Positions 60,202 to 64,000 of a DNA stretch of 64,000 nt are shown piece by piece. Location: positions 61,371 through 125,370 of the forward strand of contig NZ_BDAY01000030.1 in the NCBI RefSeq assembly GCF_001612685.1, written 5' to 3'. Every line of letters starts with the position of its first letter. Position 1 is the stretch's first letter. The notes beneath the pieces were generated by a model. That model was not told where the DNA came from, ran no database searches, and worked only from the letters and a program-made list of their open reading frames with translations. The stretch comes from Nocardia altamirensis NBRC 108246 (lineage in GTDB: Bacteria; Actinomycetota; Actinomycetes; Mycobacteriales; Mycobacteriaceae). The position numbers and the translations under genes were made by a program.

Positions 60202-61506
60202 TCAGCGCGGAGGTGGGAAGGGGAACACCTCGGGCGGGATCGTGGGGACCACGATCGGCGGAAGGCCGGGCACCACGAGGGTGTTCGGGCCTGGCGCGGG
60301 CGGCGGTGGCGGGGCCTCGGTGGTCTGTCGGCGCGGCGGAGGCGCGGCCACCGATTCCGCGGCGGGCGATTCCGACGGCGTCGCCGGTGCGACGACGCTC
60401 TGCGGATCGTGGGTTGTGCTGCGCGGCGTGGTGGTGGCAGGCACGGTGGGGGAGCCTTCGCTGTGCGAATCCCGTTGCAGCACCTGCGGACCGTAGCCGA
60501 GACCGAGTCCGATCGCGGCGACCACCGCGAGCGCGCTGACGGTCAGCACCGCGCCGCTGATCTCGCGCTTGCCGCGCTTGGGCGGCGTCGACAACCACGC
60601 GGGGGACAACTCGTCGTCGAGGCTGGGGCTCGGCGCGATCACCTCGGGCTTGACCGGCCGTGCGAGCAGCGCCGCGCCGCGGGCGACCACGGTCTCCGGG
60701 CTCTCCGGCACGATCACCGGAACGCCCATCCAGCGCTCGAGAACTTTGGACACCAGCGGGATCCTGGCGCACCCGCCGATGGCGAGCACGCCGTGCACCG
60801 GACGATCGGACCGCGTGATCACGTCCCGCGCCATCCGCGCCGACGATTCGATCGCCAGCATGATCAGCGACTCGAAGTTCTCCTGGGCCAGCAGCACGAG
60901 GCCCTGTTCGCTCGGCAGCGCGACCGCGGTGTTCGAGGACAGCTGTTCCTTGGCCTCGCGACACAGCGCGTCCAGCGCGGCCAGACCGGCCGCGTCCGGC
61001 GGATGCGCGATCCGGCCCGAGGCGATCTGCTGTTCCCGGATCAGCGAGTCGAGATAGTCGCCGCTGATATCGCTGGTGCGCTCGCTGTGGCGGATCTCAC
61101 GCGACTGGGTGTCCACCACGCTCACCGAGAGCCCTGAGCTGCCGAGGTCGTACACCACCAGCGAGGAAATGCCACGGATGTCACCGGTGGACTGGGCGAA
61201 TTCGAGCGCGGCGCCGACCTCGGGGACGAGCTCGTAGTTGGTCAGCTGCTGACGCGCCATCGCGGCGCGGATCGCGCGTGCGTGCTGCTCGCTGCGGTAG
61301 GCGATGGCGGTGGCGGCGATACCAGGGGTCGTCTCCAGCGTGACGCCGATGGCCTCGGCAGCCAGCTCCTCCACCGACTGTCCGGACACCGGAATGGTCT
61401 GCAGATCGAACGAATGCGGCTCGACGTGTCCGTGTGGGTTCCCGGTGTGCGGGCGCGCCATACGGACAGCGCCGGCCCCCACCGAAACTCCCAGTACCGA
61501 ACTCAT
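60202..61506 (-). CDS. Hsp70-like (actin-fold) membrane protein with Pro-rich tail
   Basis: The 434-aa product starts MSSVLGVSVGAGAVRMARP. Residues ~1-300 form an Hsp70/actin-like ATPase domain: VVYDLGSSGLSVSVVD (phosphate-2 loop region), SGDYLDSLIREQQ, and VLAIGGCARIPLVSKVLERWMG (adenosine region). It lacks the substrate-binding domain of DnaK. A membrane helix (AVLTVSALAVVAAIGLGLGY) follows and then a ~90-residue external Pro/Thr tail ending PEVFPFPPP. Such truncated Hsp70-like proteins are found in mycolata, with unknown function, perhaps signalling across the envelope. Confidence 0.75.
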   Translation of the reverse strand: MSSVLGVSVGAGAVRMARPHTGNPHGHVEPHSFDLQTIPVSGQSVEELAAEAIGVTLETTPGIAATAIAYRSEQHARAIRAAMARQQLTNYELVPEVGAALEFAQSTGDIRGISSLVVYDLGSSGLSVSVVDTQSREIRHSERTSDISGDYLDSLIREQQIASGRIAHPPDAAGLAALDALCREAKEQLSSNTAVALPSEQGLVLLAQENFESLIMLAIESSARMARDVITRSDRPVHGVLAIGGCARIPLVSKVLERWMGVPVIVPESPETVVARGAALLARPVKPEVIAPSPSLDDELSPAWLSTPPKRGKREISGAVLTVSALAVVAAIGLGLGYGPQVLQRDSHSEGSPTVPATTTPRSTTHDPQSVVAPATPSESPAAESVAAPPPRRQTTEAPPPPPAPGPNTLVVPGLPPIVVPTIPPEVFPFPPPR

Positions 61507-61644
61507 CAGCTGCCCATCTCGTTCACAACTTCACGACATGCGAGCCAGCGCGAAGGCCCGCTCCCCGGACCATACCGTCGACGAGCGTCTGTGCCTACGG
61601 CAGGAGTAGTGTCCAGCCGCACATCCCGCCTTCGCGACGCAACT

Positions 61645-62967
61645 CTACGGTGTGCCGAGTCCCGCGTACACCCATCCGGCTGCTCGCCAGCTGGCACGAT
61701 TGAGACAGTTCCTTCCGTCGATGATCGACCGTGTCCGGACGACCCGGTCCAGATCCGCTGGTTGCAGCGCCGTGAACTCATCCCATTCGGTGAGCACCAG
61801 CACCACATCCGCGCGTTCGCACGCTTCTTTCACCGAGGTGGCGTAGTTCAAGGTCGGGAACACTCTGCGCGAATTCTCCAGCGCCTTCGGGTCATACACC
61901 GTGACCACCGCGCCGTGCAGCTGGATCATGCCTGCCACGTTCAGTGCGGGCGAATCGCGAACATCGTCCGATTCCGGCTTGAACGCGGCGCCGAGCACCG
62001 CCACATTGGCGCCGAGAAGTGAACCGCCACACGCCCGCGCGGCCATGTCGACCACCTTGGTGCGACGGCGCATGTTGATGTTGTCCACCTCGCGCAGGAA
62101 CGCCACCGCGTGATCGGCGCCGAGCTCACCGGAGCGGGCCATGAATGCCCGAATGTCCTTGGGCAGGCAGCCGCCGCCGAATCCCAGTCCGGCATTGAGG
62201 AATCGGCGGCCGATGCGGGCGTCGTAGCCGAGCGCGTCGGCGAGCATGGTCACGTCGGCGCCGGTGGCCTCGCAGACCTCGGACACCGCGTTGATGAACG
62301 AAATCTTGGTCGCCAGAAAGGCGTTCGCCGAGACCTTCACCAGTTCGGCGGTGGCCAGATCGGTGAGCAGGAACGGCACGTCCGCGGCGAGCAGGTCGGC
62401 GTAGATCTCGCGGACCAGGTCCTCGACCCACGCGGCCGCCTCACGGTCCCGATCCACCCCGAGCACAAGGCGATCCGGGCGCAGCGTGTCCTTCACCGCG
62501 AAGCCTTCGCGCAGGAACTCCGGGTTCCAGGCCACTTCGATGTCGGTCGAGGTGAGCTGTCTGGCGCGGGCGCCGAGCGCGGCGGCCGTGCCGACCGGAA
62601 CGGTGGATTTGCCGATGATCACCGACGGGCGTTCCAGCATCGGCGCGAGCGTATCCACTACGGCGTGCACATATTTCAGGTCGGCGGCGTACTCGCCCTT
62701 CTTCTGCGGTGTGCCGACGCCGAGGAAATGCACATCGGCGTGTGCCGCGGCTTCGGCGTAGGAGGTGGTGAATCTCAGGCGGCCGGCGTCGAGGTTGCGC
62801 CGGAGCACGTCCTCGAGACCGGGTTCGTAGAACGGCACCACACCATCGGACAGCTTCGCGACCTTGCCCGGGTCGACATCCACCCCGATGACGTCATGCC
62901 CGAGCTCGGCCATGCACGCTGCGTGCGTGGCCCCGAGGTACCCGGTTCCGAAGACTGTGCATCGCAT
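61645..62967 (-). CDS. UDP-glucose 6-dehydrogenase
   Basis: From ATG 62967 the product is 440 aa (MRCTVFGTGYLGATHAACMAELG); an ATG at 62997 is an alternative. Motifs are the NAD site FGTGYLG, GTPQKKGEYAADLKYV, KSTVPVGTA, SANAFLATKISFINAVSEVCE, and the catalytic Cys in GLGFGGGCLPKD. It oxidises UDP-glucose twice to UDP-glucuronate for envelope polysaccharide. It is encoded alone on the minus strand; dcd lies 10 kb to the left, a gene pair adjacent in mycobacteria. Confidence 0.93.
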   Translation of the reverse strand: MRCTVFGTGYLGATHAACMAELGHDVIGVDVDPGKVAKLSDGVVPFYEPGLEDVLRRNLDAGRLRFTTSYAEAAAHADVHFLGVGTPQKKGEYAADLKYVHAVVDTLAPMLERPSVIIGKSTVPVGTAAALGARARQLTSTDIEVAWNPEFLREGFAVKDTLRPDRLVLGVDRDREAAAWVEDLVREIYADLLAADVPFLLTDLATAELVKVSANAFLATKISFINAVSEVCEATGADVTMLADALGYDARIGRRFLNAGLGFGGGCLPKDIRAFMARSGELGADHAVAFLREVDNINMRRRTKVVDMAARACGGSLLGANVAVLGAAFKPESDDVRDSPALNVAGMIQLHGAVVTVYDPKALENSRRVFPTLNYATSVKEACERADVVLVLTEWDEFTALQPADLDRVVRTRSIIDGRNCLNRASWRAAGWVYAGLGTP

Positions 62968-63550
62968 GATCGATTGATAAGCCCTCCCGATGGCCACACC
63001 ACGTCACCGAGGCAAGAGCCTGCGCAACATCTGATGTACAAGCGGCGACATCAACCCCGCTGACCCCGTTTGACCTGCGGAAACAGGTTGACTGCTGCTG
63101 CCTCCGGCATGCGAAGGCAGCAAGGATTCCCGGTGGATGTCAGCTCGGATTGCCGAATAGCGGCACATAAACGCAAGTGCGGAAATCGAGGATCACATAA
63201 TGCGTGATTCTGTTCGCGGCAGAGCAATGCGCTGACTTCGCTGCGTGCAGCTGTCGTGGTCGACGCGCGGTCCGTCGGCGTTGCTGGAAGTGCCTGCGGC
63301 AGTGGCGGAACGCGCGATTCGTCCGACCAATTTGTGCCGTGAGCTGGGAGTTTGCTCTGGGGGTTGACATTCCGCCGCGCTTCGGTGAAACTTTGTGCAG
63401 CGCCAGAAGTGCGCCTTCATCCCGAACTCCGGGAAACATCTTCTCTTCCTGCGGAACTCACGGATTTCCGATTCTCGTGGCCTCGATCCCCCAGTGGGAT
63501 CGAGGCCACGGTCGTTTCCGCCGATCCTTCGAACTAGGAGGCATGCGATC
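62968..63550. other. Intergenic region with strong hairpin before a phage-like gene
   Basis: No gene is supported in about 583 bases. A TTGACA box at 63363 could be part of a promoter. A perfect 15-bp stem (63476-63490 with 63496-63510, loop CCAGT) stands 40 bases before the 63551 gene, with GTCGTTTCC after it; it may be a terminator or a leader element. The ribosome site AGGAGG of the next gene is at 63536. Confidence 0.5.
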
Positions 63551-63967
63551 TTGGAAATCGTCGTCTTCCCCGACGTGGAATCCATTGTCGTGTCGTATCT
63601 TTCCGCGCAGCTCAGCGCACGGGGCGACACCGCCCTCGTCACCAGGACGGTGCCCGAATCCCCGCCGAATCGGCTGGTCCGGGTCAAGGGATTCTGGGGC
63701 GAGGACCGCGGGCGCGCACTGTCGTCCCGGTTCGTCACCGTGCAGTGCACGGACGTGACCGCGACGGGTGCGGCCGATCTCGCCGAATTGTGTTTCGCGA
63801 TACTGCGAATGGCGTGGCGCGATCCGTCGGTGCCCGCGATTCGCGATGTCGACAGCGTCGACGTGGTGACGATCGAACGGTCGGCGCTGCGGCTGCCGGA
63901 ACCGACTCCGGCCCGCCCGAGCAACCAATTCACCCTGTCCGTGCTGCTGCGCGGCAAAGCCAGATAA
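63551..63967 (+). CDS. Phage tail-terminator-like protein
   Basis: TTG 63551 has AGGAGG 9 bases upstream; an overlapping ATG at 63543 is in another frame. The 138-aa product has the pattern of actinophage tail terminators and minor tail proteins: an N-terminal PDVESIVVSYLSAQL, RTVPESPPNRLVRVKG, VTVQCTDVTATGAADLAEL and a C-terminal PEPTPARPSNQFTLSVLLRG. In phages this gene precedes the major tail protein. It stands at the window edge, so the following genes cannot be seen. The family resemblance is by pattern. Confidence 0.6.
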   Translation: MEIVVFPDVESIVVSYLSAQLSARGDTALVTRTVPESPPNRLVRVKGFWGEDRGRALSSRFVTVQCTDVTATGAADLAELCFAILRMAWRDPSVPAIRDVDSVDVVTIERSALRLPEPTPARPSNQFTLSVLLRGKAR

Positions 63968-64000
63968 CACACGAGTTTCCAGGCCCGGTCCGTCATGCCT

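Noticed and set aside
63193..63996. Minus-strand open frame (267 codons) across the right edge.
   Set aside because: It overlaps the tail-terminator-like gene, which has the better ribosome site and pattern; the minus frame is Arg/Ser-rich and featureless.

Overview
The window is chromosomal DNA from a high-GC, mycolic-acid-type actinomycete, most likely Nocardia or a close relative. The supporting signs are the codon use, the frequent GTG and TTG starts, a FadE5-type acyl-CoA dehydrogenase, a DUF4185 (D-arabinan-degrading family) secreted protein, a bifunctional-type Dcd, an AspC/AlaA-type aminotransferase and XRE-TPR regulators. The genus is inferred from protein character, not from a marker gene.

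Region 1 (1-18.5 kb) is the right part of a siphovirus-type prophage or tail-like particle locus on the + strand. In order it holds a tail assembly chaperone with a -1 frameshift extension, a tape-measure-like protein, a distal tail protein, a Gp37-like baseplate protein, three paralogous collagen-like tail-tip proteins, a fourth tip or fibre protein, a small linker protein, three small beta-rich paralogs, and a lysis cassette (amidase, holin, membrane coiled-coil protein). After an internally duplicated protein of unknown function and a terminator comes a ~1042-aa polymorphic-toxin-like protein. It has an N-terminal motif shared with the tape measure, a Pro-rich linker, NADG-type beta repeats and a C-terminal DNA/RNA non-specific nuclease domain. 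A small acidic candidate immunity protein follows it, then a convergent SUKH (SMI1/KNR4) immunity protein. Beyond these lies decayed DNA with a 47-bp broken copy of the lysis-cassette gene. No head, integrase or repressor genes are in view, so prophage versus tailocin cannot be decided here. This effector-immunity module on a tail locus is the most striking system in the window.

Region 2 (19-34.6 kb) is ordinary chromosome: a GGDEF protein, FadE5 with a two-site palindromic promoter, several alpha/beta hydrolases, a methyltransferase, an erythromycin-esterase-family protein lacking the expected histidines, the DUF4185 protein, crotonases, a thiolase-like/crotonase/TetR operon with a perfect palindromic operator, a MazF/PemK-type toxin-antitoxin pair, a lipoprotein and a membrane protein.

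Region 3 (34.7-42.9 kb) is an organosulfur scavenging cluster. It encodes two acyl-CoA-dehydrogenase-fold flavin monooxygenases (one SfnB-like), two FMN-dependent luciferase-like monooxygenases (one SfnG), a StyA-like FAD oxygenase, an NADPH:FMN reductase and a flavin reductase, with a free-methionine-sulfoxide reductase on the opposite strand.

Region 4 (43-64 kb) starts with a methyltransferase preceded by a 19-codon leader ORF and a hairpin that can hide its ribosome binding site. It continues with a secreted peptidase, tRNA-Gly(CCC), an AT-richer patch with a Cys-rich membrane protein, a 2H phosphoesterase, an MBL hydrolase, PAP2, SDR, dcd, an AraC regulator, an XRE-TPR regulator, an aminotransferase, a His-rich YibE/F membrane protein behind a structured leader with two identical 14-bp boxes, a LysE-type exporter, an Hsp70-like membrane protein and UDP-glucose dehydrogenase. 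At the far right a phage tail-terminator-like gene appears, which may begin a second phage-derived locus.
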